64,000 nucleotides of DNA from an uncultured Paracoccaceae bacterium (GTDB taxonomy: Bacteria > Pseudomonadota > Alphaproteobacteria > Rhodobacterales > Rhodobacteraceae). Of this stretch, positions 26,622-34,879 are shown piece after piece. The stretch is from contig CALMSR010000024.1 in assembly GCA_937872465.1 (NCBI GenBank), positions 1 through 64,000 on the forward strand, given 5' to 3'. How positions within the stretch are numbered: the first letter of the stretch is position 1; every line of letters begins with the position of its first letter. The notes beneath the pieces were generated by a model. It saw nothing but the letters and a program-made list of their open reading frames with translations. It was not told the origin of the DNA and did not search any database. Both the position numbers and the translations under genes were made by a program.

Positions 26622-28391
26622 TTAGGCCTGAACCAGCGGACCGGGGTTCTTCAGATACCGGTTCTTGATCGCGTCGGCGGCCCAGTAGGCCAGCGCCCCG
26701 ACCGGGCCGGTCGGGTTCTTCCCGGCGTTCTGCGGGAACACGCAGGCACCGGTGACGAACACGTTCGGGACGTCCCAGGCCTGCAGGTACCTGTTCAGGA
26801 CGCTGGTGCCGGGATCGGCGCCGAAGACCGCGCCTCCGGTGTTGTGCGTGCTCTGGTACGGCACGATCGAGTAGGGCACCGGCGAGATGTTTCGATCGAC
26901 CCTGGCGGCTCCCATCTCCGTGGCGATGGCGACACAGATATCGGCCTGGCCGTTCATCAGCTTCACCTCGTTGTCCTGGAAGTCGAACGTCATGCGCAGC
27001 AACGGGCGGCCGAAGGCGTCCGTGTAGGTCGGATCGAGGCTGAGGTAGTTCTGCCGGTAGGCCATCACTGCGCCCTGGTTGCCGACGCTGGTGGTATGAT
27101 CGTAGTGATCGACAACCGCCTTCTTCCACCCGCTGCCCCAGCGCGGCGTGCCGCGCGGCGTGGGGTGATACTGGATCGGCCGGGCGCCGGAATTGCTGCA
27201 ACTGATGCCGCCGCCGCCGATGTAGCCAGCCTTCTCGAAGTCGTAGCTGTCGCCGTTGAAGTCATCTATGCAGGTGCCGAGCGCGCCGGCGCCCATGAAG
27301 TGGTTCATGATGGTCTTCTCGTCGAAGAACGCCGTCGCGCCGCCGCCGCACTGATAGGCATAGTTGCGACCCACGACGCCCTTTCCCGTGGCCGGATCGT
27401 AAGGCACGCCGATGCCCGAGTTCAGGAGAAGGTGGACGTTGCCAAGCGCATAGGCCGACAGAATGATCAGATCGGCAGGCTGTTCATATTCGCGCCCGCG
27501 TGCGTCGAGGTACGTGACGCTCACCGCCCTCTTGCCGGTCGCGTCGAGATTGACCTTCAGCACAATGGCGTTGGTTCGCAGCTCGAAGTCCGGGTTCTGC
27601 ATCGCCAGCGGAATGACCGTGAAATGCGGGCTTGCCTTGGCATTCGCCTCGCAGCCGAAGCGCTCGCAGAAGCCGCAATAGTGACACGCGCCGAAGGCCA
27701 CGCCGTCGGGATTAACGTAGTCCTGCGAAGCGTTGGATGCAGGATTGGGGAAAGGATGATAGCCGAGATTGCGCGCCGCCGTCTCGAACATGACCATGCC
27801 CTGGGCCGCGATCAGCGGCGGGTTGGGATACTCCGCCGCGCGAGGTCCTTCGAATATGTTGCCCCCGTCGACCCTCTCGCCGTTGAGATTGCCGGCCTTT
27901 CCCGACGTCCCGCAGGTCTTCTCGAACCGGTCGTAGTAGGGTTCGAGATCGTCGTAGGTGATCGGCCAGTCCTGCAGGTTCATGTCCGCCGGGATGATCC
28001 TCTCGCCGTACCTGTCGACCGTCCTGGAACGGGCCTGATGGTCCCATTCGAGCCAGCGCCACGTGACGCCGTTCCAGTGGACCCCGGCCCCGCCGACGCC
28101 GCTGCCCGGGAGGAACGAGCCGAGCTGACGCATCGGCAATGCGGTCTGAGAGTCGTTGTTGCGGAAGGTGATGGTCTCGCGTCGGACGTTTTGCATGAGG
28201 TCGTGACGGGCCGCGTAGCGCAGCTCGTCGTGGATCTGCGGGTCGAGAAAGTCAGGATTGGTGTCTCGTGGCCCGCCGCGTTCGAGCGCCACGATCTTCA
28301 GGCCGGTGGAGGTAAGCTCCTTGGCGATGATGCCGCCCGTCCATCCGAGGCCAACGATGAGAATGTCGACGGAGTTCAGTTTGGTGGTCAT
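26622..28391 (-). CDS. GMC-family FAD dehydrogenase, large subunit of a gluconate 2-dehydrogenase-like complex
   Basis: A 589-residue GMC oxidoreductase. The FAD-binding motif is DILIVGLGWTGGIIAKEL at the start. GSGVGGAGVHWNGVTWRW matches the flavin loop of gluconate 2-dehydrogenase and fructose dehydrogenase large subunits. A cysteine group (CHYCGFCERFGC) resembles that of FAD-glucose dehydrogenases, which bind a 3Fe-4S cluster. The C-terminal active-site region has STHNTGGAVFG and NPTGPVGALAYW. It lacks its own signal peptide and would be carried out with the Tat-bearing small subunit encoded just upstream (24 bases). The oxidised sugar or alcohol cannot be read from sequence. Confidence 0.92.
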   Translation of the reverse strand: MTTKLNSVDILIVGLGWTGGIIAKELTSTGLKIVALERGGPRDTNPDFLDPQIHDELRYAARHDLMQNVRRETITFRNNDSQTALPMRQLGSFLPGSGVGGAGVHWNGVTWRWLEWDHQARSRTVDRYGERIIPADMNLQDWPITYDDLEPYYDRFEKTCGTSGKAGNLNGERVDGGNIFEGPRAAEYPNPPLIAAQGMVMFETAARNLGYHPFPNPASNASQDYVNPDGVAFGACHYCGFCERFGCEANAKASPHFTVIPLAMQNPDFELRTNAIVLKVNLDATGKRAVSVTYLDARGREYEQPADLIILSAYALGNVHLLLNSGIGVPYDPATGKGVVGRNYAYQCGGGATAFFDEKTIMNHFMGAGALGTCIDDFNGDSYDFEKAGYIGGGGISCSNSGARPIQYHPTPRGTPRWGSGWKKAVVDHYDHTTSVGNQGAVMAYRQNYLSLDPTYTDAFGRPLLRMTFDFQDNEVKLMNGQADICVAIATEMGAARVDRNISPVPYSIVPYQSTHNTGGAVFGADPGTSVLNRYLQAWDVPNVFVTGACVFPQNAGKNPTGPVGALAYWAADAIKNRYLKNPGPLVQA

Positions 28392-28414
28392 TTTGCGTTC
28401 TCCTTGCCCGCCGA

Positions 28415-29176
28415 TCAACTGAGATCCGCGATGCCCATCGGTTCGACCGTATAGGGCCTGTTCCGGAAGGGCTCGATCTTGTCCATGTACATCGCGCTGG
28501 CGCCGGGAAAGCCGATCATCTTCCAGGCGGCCTTGTCCTTGTTGCCGCCATACATCGGATCGGCGAAATAACCTTCGACCGTCAGCTGAAGCAGCAGCCC
28601 GAAGAACGTCGCCAAGGGCACCGTCGTAAGCTCGATCTTCTCGTCTTCCAAGTCGGTCAGGACTGCGATCCGATCCTGCTCCGAAAGCGCGCTGAAGGGC
28701 CGCCGGTAGGTTTTCTGCGCATGGGCATTGATGTCGGCGATGCCGGCCCTGATCAGTTCCGCAGGTGTCATGAGCAGCTGATAGCCCTGCTGCGGCGTTC
28801 CCTCGCCGAACGGACCTTCTAGATACAGTCGATCGCCTTTGCCGTAGGCACCGGCCATCTGCCGGTCGATGTATGTCGCGACGCCGAGTTCCATGGCGCC
28901 CGGCCCGACTGTATCGCTGGGGATGAGCGTGTCGATTGCCGCTTCGATGAAGGCGGACTCGTCTACATTGAAGAACTGGTAGGCGGCGGTCGCCGGGTCC
29001 GGCCGGGAGAGCGCCGCGGCCTCGGCATGCATCGCGTGACTGGAGTTGACCGCGGGCTCCGCGGCGGACGCGGCCTCCGTAGGCGGCAGGGCGCCCGCTG
29101 TGGCCCCCGCAGCCGCGGCCAACGCGAGGAAATTGCGACGATCTACGTTGCTTCCGCCTTGAGCTTGCTTCGGCAT
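28415..29176 (-). CDS. Gluconate 2-dehydrogenase subunit 3 family protein (small subunit, Tat signal)
   Basis: A 253-residue protein with a Tat signal: DRRNFLALAAAAGATAGALP. The mature part, FNVDESAFIEAAIDTLIPSD and later YRRPFSALSEQDR and GLLLQLTVEGYFADPMYGGN, is the gluconate 2-dehydrogenase subunit 3 family (PF13618). In known complexes this subunit acts as the export escort and maturation partner of the GMC large subunit. The ATG at 29176 has GGAGGA upstream. It heads the operon (small subunit, GMC, cytochrome c, dead DUF488), which diverges from a lysR gene. Confidence 0.92.
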   Translation of the reverse strand: MPKQAQGGSNVDRRNFLALAAAAGATAGALPPTEAASAAEPAVNSSHAMHAEAAALSRPDPATAAYQFFNVDESAFIEAAIDTLIPSDTVGPGAMELGVATYIDRQMAGAYGKGDRLYLEGPFGEGTPQQGYQLLMTPAELIRAGIADINAHAQKTYRRPFSALSEQDRIAVLTDLEDEKIELTTVPLATFFGLLLQLTVEGYFADPMYGGNKDKAAWKMIGFPGASAMYMDKIEPFRNRPYTVEPMGIADLS

Positions 29177-29262
29177 CGTTTCCTCCGTGGCCGCTGGCCC
29201 GCAACGCAACCGGGGCTTACCGCCCTGCCAGGGTCCGTCGCATCGATCTACCGCTTAGTTGC

Positions 29263-29331
29263 ACCGACAAACCCATCAAGCAAACGAATTTTAGTGGCAC
29301 TTCAGTGCAACATTTATGCTAGGTATGATTC
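29263..29331. promoter_or_regulatory. Divergent control region between the GMC operon and lysR (copy B)
   Basis: The end of this region carries the block shared with 25551-25616: ACCGAC at 29263, GCAAACGAAT at 29280 and AGTGCA at 29304. It contains GCACTTCAGTGC (29298-29308 region), an inverted repeat fitting a LysR operator. The last base is directly before the lysR start, so autoregulation together with control of the dehydrogenase operon is likely. Confidence 0.6.
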
Positions 29332-30186
29332 ATGGACACCGAAATCGTCAGAACATTCTTAGAAATCGTCTCGACCGGCAGCTTCATCCGCACCGCAGAA
29401 CGGCTCAATGTCGCTCAGACGACCGTGAGTGCGCGAATCCGCACGCTCGAGGAGCGTCTAGGACGATCTATGTTCGTGCGACACAAGGGTGGCGCTTCCC
29501 TCACGCCCGCCGGCGAGCAGTTCCTTCGCTACGCCCCGACGTTCGTGCAGCTGTGGCAGCGCATGCGTCATCAGGTGGCGGTGCCGCCGGGCCATAGCTC
29601 GTTGCTGATAATCGGCGGCGAAGTGAGCCTTTGGCAGCCGCTTGTGCTCGACTGGATGTCGTGGATGCGACGTTCGCGGCCGGACATCGCCCTGCGCATT
29701 CACATCGACGTGCCGCAGGACTTGATCAATCAGGTGGCGGCCGGATTGGTCGACGCCGCTGTGATGTACGCGCCGCCGCATCGTCACGGCGTGAGAGTCG
29801 ACCTGCTCCTGGACGAAAAGCTCGTGCTTGTGACGACTGATCCCGAGGCCGGTCGCGTTGACTCTCCGGGCTTTGTTTCCGTGGATTGGGGCCCGGAATT
29901 CGCGCGTGAGTTCGGCTCGAGCTTTCCCGACGCCACAGGCCCCGGACTGTCCGTCAATCTCGGCCCGCTCGCGCTCCGCTACATTCTTGCAGCCGGCGGG
30001 TCCGGCTATTTCAGGATGCACGCGGTGAAGCCCTACTTGGCGTCCGGACGACTGCACCTCGTGCCTGGCATGCCTCAGTTCTCGTACCCAATTTACGCAG
30101 TGAGTTCTGTCGATGCGGACGATTCCTTGCTTGGTCCGGCCTTGGCAGGCCTGCGTGAGGTCACATCGGCTGGGACGCCCGCCTGA
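29332..30186 (+). CDS. LysR-family transcriptional regulator
   Basis: A 284-residue LysR protein. The helix-turn-helix occupies the first 60 residues: EIVSTGSFIRTAERLNVAQTTVS and RIRTLEERLGRSMFVR. The rest is a substrate-binding effector domain with LPLVLDWMSWMRRSRPDIAL-like and VDAAVMYAPPHR segments. It is divergently placed to the GMC dehydrogenase operon and most likely controls it in response to the substrate. A second copy of the shared promoter sequence at 25551 suggests the secreted-protein gene is in the same regulon. Confidence 0.93.
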   Translation: MDTEIVRTFLEIVSTGSFIRTAERLNVAQTTVSARIRTLEERLGRSMFVRHKGGASLTPAGEQFLRYAPTFVQLWQRMRHQVAVPPGHSSLLIIGGEVSLWQPLVLDWMSWMRRSRPDIALRIHIDVPQDLINQVAAGLVDAAVMYAPPHRHGVRVDLLLDEKLVLVTTDPEAGRVDSPGFVSVDWGPEFAREFGSSFPDATGPGLSVNLGPLALRYILAAGGSGYFRMHAVKPYLASGRLHLVPGMPQFSYPIYAVSSVDADDSLLGPALAGLREVTSAGTPA

Positions 30187-30438
30187 TCAGATGTACCGGT
30201 GGAACTGGCGGCGCGGGATCATTCGGTGAGTTGGATCGTGTCACAGGCAACAACCGGCAGCGTCACGTTCCCCGGCACATCCGGCAGCGACTGCACCGAA
30301 GCCGGCACTCGATCCCTTCCGGAACGCCGTGAATGATTACGACGCTACCCATGCGCTCTGCAGTCATCTCTTCGGACACCACCCCGACCGAATTCCACGT
30401 CGGGTCATCGCCGCGGAGAACGGTCGCCCCTATCTATG

Positions 30439-30531
30439 CCTTCAGCACTGCCGAAACGGGTGGTACTGAGGATTGTCGCCGCCGTCGGGTTCGGGATGAG
30501 CTTGACCTTCTTCCTGCGGCTGGTGATCTGA
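30439..30531 (+). pseudogene. Tail of a TauE/SafE permease (relic of repeat unit A)
   Basis: The last 29 codons of a TauE/SafE-family permease: ALPKRVVLRIVAAVGFGMSL then TFFLRLVI and stop at 30529-30531. It matches the C-terminus of the intact permease at 42749-43498 (ALPKGVVQGIVAVVGFAMSL). The rest of the gene is missing. The preceding 250 bases (30187-30438) hold no gene I can see. This marks the left border of the duplicated unit. Confidence 0.8.
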
Positions 30532-30726
30532 GCCCCGGCGCACGCGCCCGGTCCGCCTGGTCTGCCTAGCGATTGCAGTGTTTGCCTCGGAAGAAAAAAA
30601 AGCGCTTGCCACCTCCAGATCGGCAAGAAAATGCCAAGCCTTCCGAAGAACTCACGAGGGCTTGAAAATACCCGAAGCCGGGGCTATCTCTCCATTTATG
30701 TTGCAGGGTAGACGTAATATTTGGAC

Positions 30727-30812
30727 TCCGCGGTTCGCGGGCCCGCTCCTGAACCGCTCGCTTCCCCGAGCGGGGTAAGGCGTCCGCGCCCATCCCCGTT
30801 CGGGGCTCCTCC
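30727..30812 (+). ncRNA. Conserved multi-hairpin leader, copy 2
   Basis: Four short hairpins in a row: hairpin 0 (CCGCG 30728-30732 with CGCGG 30736-30740), then TCCTGAA, hairpin 1 (CCGCTCG 30754-30760 with CGAGCGG 30767-30773, loop CTTCCC), hairpin 2 (GGCG 30779-30782 with CGCC 30787-30790), hairpin 3 (CCCC 30794-30797 with GGGG 30802-30805, loop GTTC), followed by CTCCTCC at 30806-30812. It ends 54 bases before the Rnk-DUF1127 start. The CTCCTCC run is complementary to a Shine-Dalgarno core. Confidence 0.65.
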
Positions 30813-30866
30813 ACCTTCAAACGTCAAATTTGGAACGGACGACTCAAGCGTCGCTCGGGGGATGTC

Positions 30867-31625
30867 ATGCGCGCACTCGACAACTTCAACTCTCACATCA
30901 CTGTATCACGGCCGCTCATGCTCGATGCTGCCCATGTGTCACGGCTGAACATGCTCGCGTCCGAGCCGCTCTACGGTGCGGCTCGGCTCGCCAGCTTCTT
31001 GCGCAAGGAAGCGGCACGGTTGGTAGTCGTACCTTCGCACGAGATGCCCGACGACGTGGTCAACATCGGCTCCGACGTGATCTTTCGGGACGAGGCCACC
31101 GGCCACGTCTACTCGGTGACGCTGGCAATGCCGCAGGACGCCGACATCGGCGCGCGCTGCGTCTCGGTGCTTACGCCGGTGGGTACGGCTCTGATCGGAC
31201 GGGCGGAAGGAGCGGTCATCGACTACGAGTTCCCGGTAGGTACGAGCCGGTGTCTGACCATTCTGCGCGTCACCAGGCATGTGCCTGAGCAGTACGATGT
31301 CGCGATCTCTCCGCGCGAGCCAAGCGGCCGGACGAGCGGTGCGGCACGCGATACGGGGCGTTCCGCAGCCCGCCGCGGAGATACCGGTAGAGCAACCTTC
31401 ATCCGGCGCGCCATCGCCGCGGCCTTGCGACGCTACCAGCGCGCCAAGGCAATCGCCCAGTTCGAAGGCATGAGCGACCATCTGCTCGCGGACATCGGTG
31501 TTTCGCGCCGCGACATCCCGCAGGTGGTTGACGCTATGATCGAAGGGGGCGCCCGCGGCCCCTCGGCGCCAACGCCGCTCCAGTCGACCGAAGCACCCGG
31601 CGATCAGCTGCGGCGGGCTGCCTAA
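30867..31625 (+). CDS. GreA/Rnk-DUF1127 fusion protein, copy A
   Basis: A 252-residue protein of two known domains in a new order. Residues about 15-135 are Rnk/GreA-like: LNMLASEPLYGAARLASFLR, then DDVVNIGSDVIFRDEATG, ADIGARCVSVLTPVGTALIG and a final beta strand CLTILRVTRH. After a polar linker, residues about 172-215 are DUF1127: RRAIAAALRRYQRAKAIAQF then MSDHLLADIGVSRRDIP. The first domain can bind RNA polymerase; the second is associated with RNA binding in alphaproteobacteria. The paralog at 43828 has exactly the same length. Start at 30867 has CGGGGGATG just upstream. The downstream neighbour is SAADF copy A. Confidence 0.85.
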   Translation: MRALDNFNSHITVSRPLMLDAAHVSRLNMLASEPLYGAARLASFLRKEAARLVVVPSHEMPDDVVNIGSDVIFRDEATGHVYSVTLAMPQDADIGARCVSVLTPVGTALIGRAEGAVIDYEFPVGTSRCLTILRVTRHVPEQYDVAISPREPSGRTSGAARDTGRSAARRGDTGRATFIRRAIAAALRRYQRAKAIAQFEGMSDHLLADIGVSRRDIPQVVDAMIEGGARGPSAPTPLQSTEAPGDQLRRAA

Positions 31626-31744
31626 CTGGTCTGTTCCCAACTCGGGGTCCGGGCATTGCCGCCGATGGCCAGACCCAGACCAAGATCCGGGTTGCGATCC
31701 CGCAACCCGGATCCGAGCAGAACTTCTTCAAGAGGAGCCGACCA

Positions 31745-32035
31745 ATGCTTTCAGCAGCAGACTTTTCGGAGATCTTTCCCTGGATCTCCGGACGACCCGA
31801 GCACGTGCGGGGATCTTCAACCAGGCCATCCATGGCGAATTGCGTCGCAAGGTGGGAGGACGACGGCGGGCGAACCTTGCGTTCGTCCGATGTGAGGCGG
31901 CCAGCCGATGAACCGACGGTGCCGCACTTGGAACCTGATCCGTGGGTCCTGCCTCTCGCGGCTTGTGCGATACCTGCACTCGCCATTGCAACCATGGCTA
32001 TTGTGATTGCAGCCTGTATCGCGCAATTGCGATGA
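31745..32035 (+). CDS. Small protein, SAADF family copy A
   Basis: A 96-residue protein: MLSAADFSEIFPWISGRPEH, a middle block MANCVARWEDDGGRTLRSSD, and a hydrophobic C-terminus of about 28 residues (WVLPLAACAIPALAIATMAI) that can span the membrane once. GAGGAG lies 8 bases before the ATG. Copy B (44701) is very similar over the full length and copy C (18793) over the first two thirds. I do not know the family. Position after a DUF1127-containing gene in all three places indicates a functional link. Confidence 0.75.
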   Translation: MLSAADFSEIFPWISGRPEHVRGSSTRPSMANCVARWEDDGGRTLRSSDVRRPADEPTVPHLEPDPWVLPLAACAIPALAIATMAIVIAACIAQLR

Positions 32036-32231
32036 CGGCACGGTCGCAACGCCACGCTGTTGCCATTGCCTCAGCCAACACAGCCAAAGGAGTGAATGGG
32101 ACGCTCATACAGCGTTGCTTGAGTGGTTTGATCGGCCGCGATTCCGAATCCGCAGGTCACGTCCGTCAAGCTGGTGGAATTTCCGGTGTAGCCGATGGTG
32201 TGCATCGGTCAGGCGGCCTCTGTTGTAATGC

Positions 32232-32675
32232 TTAGAACGGGGTCGGTCTGGACGGCATCGATCTGCGCGAAGGCCCCACCTGCATGTAGCGGTGCTGGCT
32301 CTGCCACTCGTCGTTCTGCTCGAAGAGGACGGCACCGATGAGGCGGATGATGGCCTCCTCGTTGGGGAAGATGCCGACGACGTCCGCGCGCCGCTTGAGC
32401 TCCTTGTTCAGGCGCTCGAGCGGGTTCGTGCTGTGAAGCTTGGTCCGGTGCTGGCTGGGGAAGCTTATGTAGGCGAGGACGTCGGCCTCGCTCTCGTCCA
32501 TGAGCGTCGCGAGCTTGGGCCAGCGGCTGCGGAGTTGGTCGGCGACGTGGCGCCAGGTCTGGCTTGCGCTGTCGCGATCGGGCTGGTTGAAGGCCTGGCG
32601 GATCGCCGCGGCAACGACGGTGTGCTGGCCCTTCGACACGTGGCCAGGGCATTCCTGATCCAGTGCACGCGGGGG
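32232..32675 (-). mobile_element. IS256-family transposase remnant (C-terminal part, frameshifted)
   Basis: The last third of a Mutator/IS256 transposase on the minus strand. HWIRNALA appears in one frame and then KGQHTVVAAAIRQAFNQP and ATLMDESEADVLAYISFP, STNPLERLNKELKRRADVVG and IFPNEEAIIRLIGAVL in another, so there is a frameshift near 32640. The first two catalytic Asp residues and the left end are missing. It is a different copy from, and only moderately similar to, the element at 52420. It lies directly beside repeat unit A. Confidence 0.85.
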
Positions 32676-32859
32676 CTGTTGAAGAAGCTGGCGTCGGGGG
32701 GTCTGGTCGGGTCCGGCTGTGTGGGCGCGGCAGGGCAGTCGAAGGGGCTGCGGACCGACGATGTGGGATCGGCAGGCCGACCTGCTGTAGAATCAGGAGC
32801 AAGACCGCGAGCAGAGCGGCCGCAAGTCGCTTCAGGTTGACTGCCGCCTCGGCCCGAAG

Positions 32860-33845
32860 CCGTGCTGCTTCGGCGGCCATGCGTTTCAATCGTAGGCCCG
32901 CCGGGCAGACGTCGTCGATGTGTCTGGCGCCCCGCCCGGAATAGAGAGCCATCGCCTCGAGGTCGCCCTCGGTGGTCCGAAGGGGCGAATCCGTGCTGAA
33001 CCGAAGGCGCGGCAGATCGCCGTCGCGGGCAATTACTTCCCGTGGAAGCCTCTAGGGGTCGTGGCCCGTGAGCTGGTCGCCGAGCACTGCCGTGACGCTG
33101 TTCTGCAGGACGCGCACCGCTGCGCCCTTTGGCCAGTTCAGGACAAATGCATCGGTCAAGACCGTGTCAGATCCATCGGACTCGACAATGCGCTTGTGGT
33201 AGTCGTGGGCGAAAGACTCGTCGGTGGCGAGGAAGGCGGTAACACTGAACGCCGGCGAAGCCGGCCGAAAGGGCGGCGGCAAGGCCGGCGCCATCCGTGA
33301 TGCCGCCTGAGACCACCACCGGCAGGCGGGTTTCGTCCATCACCTGCCGTGCGAGATCGAACGCGCGTGTCCGTCCATGCACATGGCCGCCCGCCTCGAT
33401 CCCCTGCGCGATCAGGGCGTCTGCGGCCGCGGCTTCGGCTTCGCGCGCTGCATTCTGCGTGCCGATCTGGTGAATAACGAGGCACTCTGCAGCCTTCACA
33501 CGTTCCACGGCCTTCGGGACAACGTCCCAGAAGAAGGAAAACGCCTCGACCCCGAGGTCGAGGCAGCAGGCGATCTGCGCGTCGAGCAGGGCCGGATCGG
33601 TGGCGGCCGGGATCAGGTTGACCGCGAAGGATCGGGGTGGCGGCACGTAGCGCCAGCACCTCCCGTTTGATTAGGTCCGGGGGCTCGCGCACCATGCCGA
33701 TGGTCGGGTAGCCGCCTCCGCCAGCAACCGCGGCGGCGAGTTCCCAACGGGCGACGCCCCCCATTCCGGCCAGAAGAACAGGGACTTCGCAGCCGAGCAG
33801 ATCGCAGAGCGGGGCCCGGAGCAGCGGCCAGTCGCGTTCGGTCAA
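32860..33845 (-). pseudogene. Nitronate monooxygenase (2-nitropropane dioxygenase family), disrupted
   Basis: Blocks of an FMN nitronate monooxygenase can be read in order: LLGCEVPVLLAGMGGVARWE, ELAAAVAGGGGYPTIGMVRE, then after a frameshift near 33645 SFAVNLIPAATDPALLDAQI, QGIEAGGHVHGR and LPVVVSGGITDGAGLAAALS, then after a second shift near 33245 FLATDESFAHDYHKRIVESD and NWPKGAAVRVLQNSVTAVLG. A TAG at 33052 then interrupts the frame before RLPREVIARDGDLPRLRF. The TTG start overlaps the stop of the upstream DUF488 gene (TTGA), so it was translationally coupled. The left end is approximate. Confidence 0.88.
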
Positions 33846-34222
33846 GAGGTTCCCTCCCGAGCGAGCAGCCCGCAAAGGTGATCGCGCAGGACGACGGCCT
33901 GATTGCGCTCTCGGTCCCTGGCGGCGAACAGCAGCGTGACATTTCCTTTTCGGCACCATTGGAGGCACCGTTCGACCGCTTCGGGGTTATCTCCGAGCTC
34001 CGACAGGTAGCGGCGGCGGAACTCCGGCCATTTGTCCGCGTCGTAGCCGAACCATTTGCGAAGGTCTGACGACGGCGCAACCTCACGGATCCAATCGTCG
34101 TGCTCCAGGTCCACCTTGGAGATCCCGCGCGGCCAGACGCGGTCGACGAGAATCCGTGCGCCGGTCGTCTCGCCGACGTCGTCGTACACCCGCGCCACGC
34201 TCACTTTGCCTCCAGATGCCAC
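33842..34222 (-). CDS. DUF488-family protein
   Basis: A 126-residue protein of the DUF488 (YeaO-like) family with VSVARVYDDVGETTGARILV, VDRVWPRGISK, SSDLRKWFGYDADKWPEF and VTLLFAARDRERNQA, all intact. Members are often found with nitrogen-oxide and heme genes; a biochemical role has not been settled as far as I know. It lies 5 bases after the AhpD-like gene and its stop overlaps the start of the dead nitronate monooxygenase. It is part of the leftward stress operon starting at the truncated hemoglobin. Confidence 0.85.
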   Translation of the reverse strand: MASGGKVSVARVYDDVGETTGARILVDRVWPRGISKVDLEHDDWIREVAPSSDLRKWFGYDADKWPEFRRRYLSELGDNPEAVERCLQWCRKGNVTLLFAARDRERNQAVVLRDHLCGLLAREGTS

Positions 34223-34226
34223 AGGG

Positions 34227-34556
34227 TCAGTCCTCGTCCATCAGCTCAAGCGCCTTGATCGAATGGGCGTAGGCCGCGCCGGCGCGCATTTCGGCTGCGA
34301 CCCAGACCGACTCCATGATCTGTTCGTTCGTCGCCCCCGCCCGGCGCGCCGCCTTCACGTGGCCCTCGATGCACCAGGGACATTGCGTGACGTGCGCCAC
34401 CGCAATGGCGATCAACTGCTTCGTACGGGTGTCGAGAGCGCCGTCGGCGAAAACGGCCTTCGAGAATCCCCGAAACGCGTCCTCGGCATCAGGGGCCAGC
34501 GCCCTGCGGCGCTCGGCCGTCTCACGGGTGGGCCTGGGAAAGCGGAGGTCCGACAT
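34227..34556 (-). CDS. Carboxymuconolactone decarboxylase/AhpD-like protein
   Basis: A 109-residue protein of the CMD family. The alkylhydroperoxidase core is TRTKQLIAIAVAHVTQCPWC then EGHVKAARRAGATNEQIMES, with the redox CPWC pair and downstream His typical of AhpD-like peroxidases. It would take part in peroxide reduction or quench reactive species. It lies between the HTHP and DUF488 genes in the same leftward operon. No ahpC is present in the window. Confidence 0.9.
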   Translation of the reverse strand: MSDLRFPRPTRETAERRRALAPDAEDAFRGFSKAVFADGALDTRTKQLIAIAVAHVTQCPWCIEGHVKAARRAGATNEQIMESVWVAAEMRAGAAYAHSIKALELMDED

Positions 34557-34570
34557 CGGCGCCGCCCTTG

Positions 34571-34879
34571 CTATTCGCGCCAGTAGTCATTTGCGGCCGC
34601 GACCGTCGCGAAGTACTGCGCCACGACGCCGGACACTTCGATCAGGCTTTGCGGATCGTGGGAGTAGTTCGGACGCAGCGCGTGCAGAGCCTCGACATCC
34701 GTCTGCGTGGTCGTCACGGCTTTCCGCGCCATCGAGAGGGCGAGGTCGAACCCTTCGGCTGGCGTGTCGGTCATCAGGCTCGGCAGCCAGGACTCGCTGT
34801 CTTGGGTCGCGTCCTGGGCGATGGCCGGCCCGGCTGCAAGCGCGGCTGCGCACATGATCATGGCGGAAGTCTTGCGCAT
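34571..34879 (-). CDS. Hexameric tyrosine-coordinated heme protein (HTHP), secreted form
   Basis: A 102-residue protein with its own signal peptide (MRKTSAMIMCAAALAAGPAI, then AQ) and a mature HTHP domain of about 78 residues: SWLPSLMTDTPAEGFDLALS, VTTTQTDVEALHALRPNYSH, and VVAQYFATVAAANDYWRE. HTHP proteins bind heme through tyrosine and have weak peroxidase/catalase activity. AAGGAG lies 7 bases before this ATG. The reading frame is continuous with the upstream RIC gene without a stop, so a fused product is formally possible, but the internal signal peptide and ribosome site argue for separate translation. A second HTHP gene is at 40960. Confidence 0.82.
   Translation of the reverse strand: MRKTSAMIMCAAALAAGPAIAQDATQDSESWLPSLMTDTPAEGFDLALSMARKAVTTTQTDVEALHALRPNYSHDPQSLIEVSGVVAQYFATVAAANDYWRE

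Larger units (their letters stand above)
30439..32072 (+). repeat. Repeat unit A of a duplicated module of about 1.6 kb
   Basis: This segment matches 43411-45036 along its whole length: permease tail, spacer, hairpin leader, 252-codon Rnk-DUF1127 gene, spacer, SAADF gene and about 35 bases beyond it. Gene order, gene length and spacer lengths are almost the same, while many single bases differ, mostly at third codon positions as far as I can judge by eye. The copies are therefore diverged paralogous segments and not a recent duplication. Confidence 0.85.

Noticed and set aside
30754..30773. Leader hairpin 1 as a transcription terminator for the TauE gene
   Set aside because: No T-run follows, a related element stands before Rnk genes without a TauE gene in front (19908, 42113), and more hairpins follow. 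A leader role fits better.
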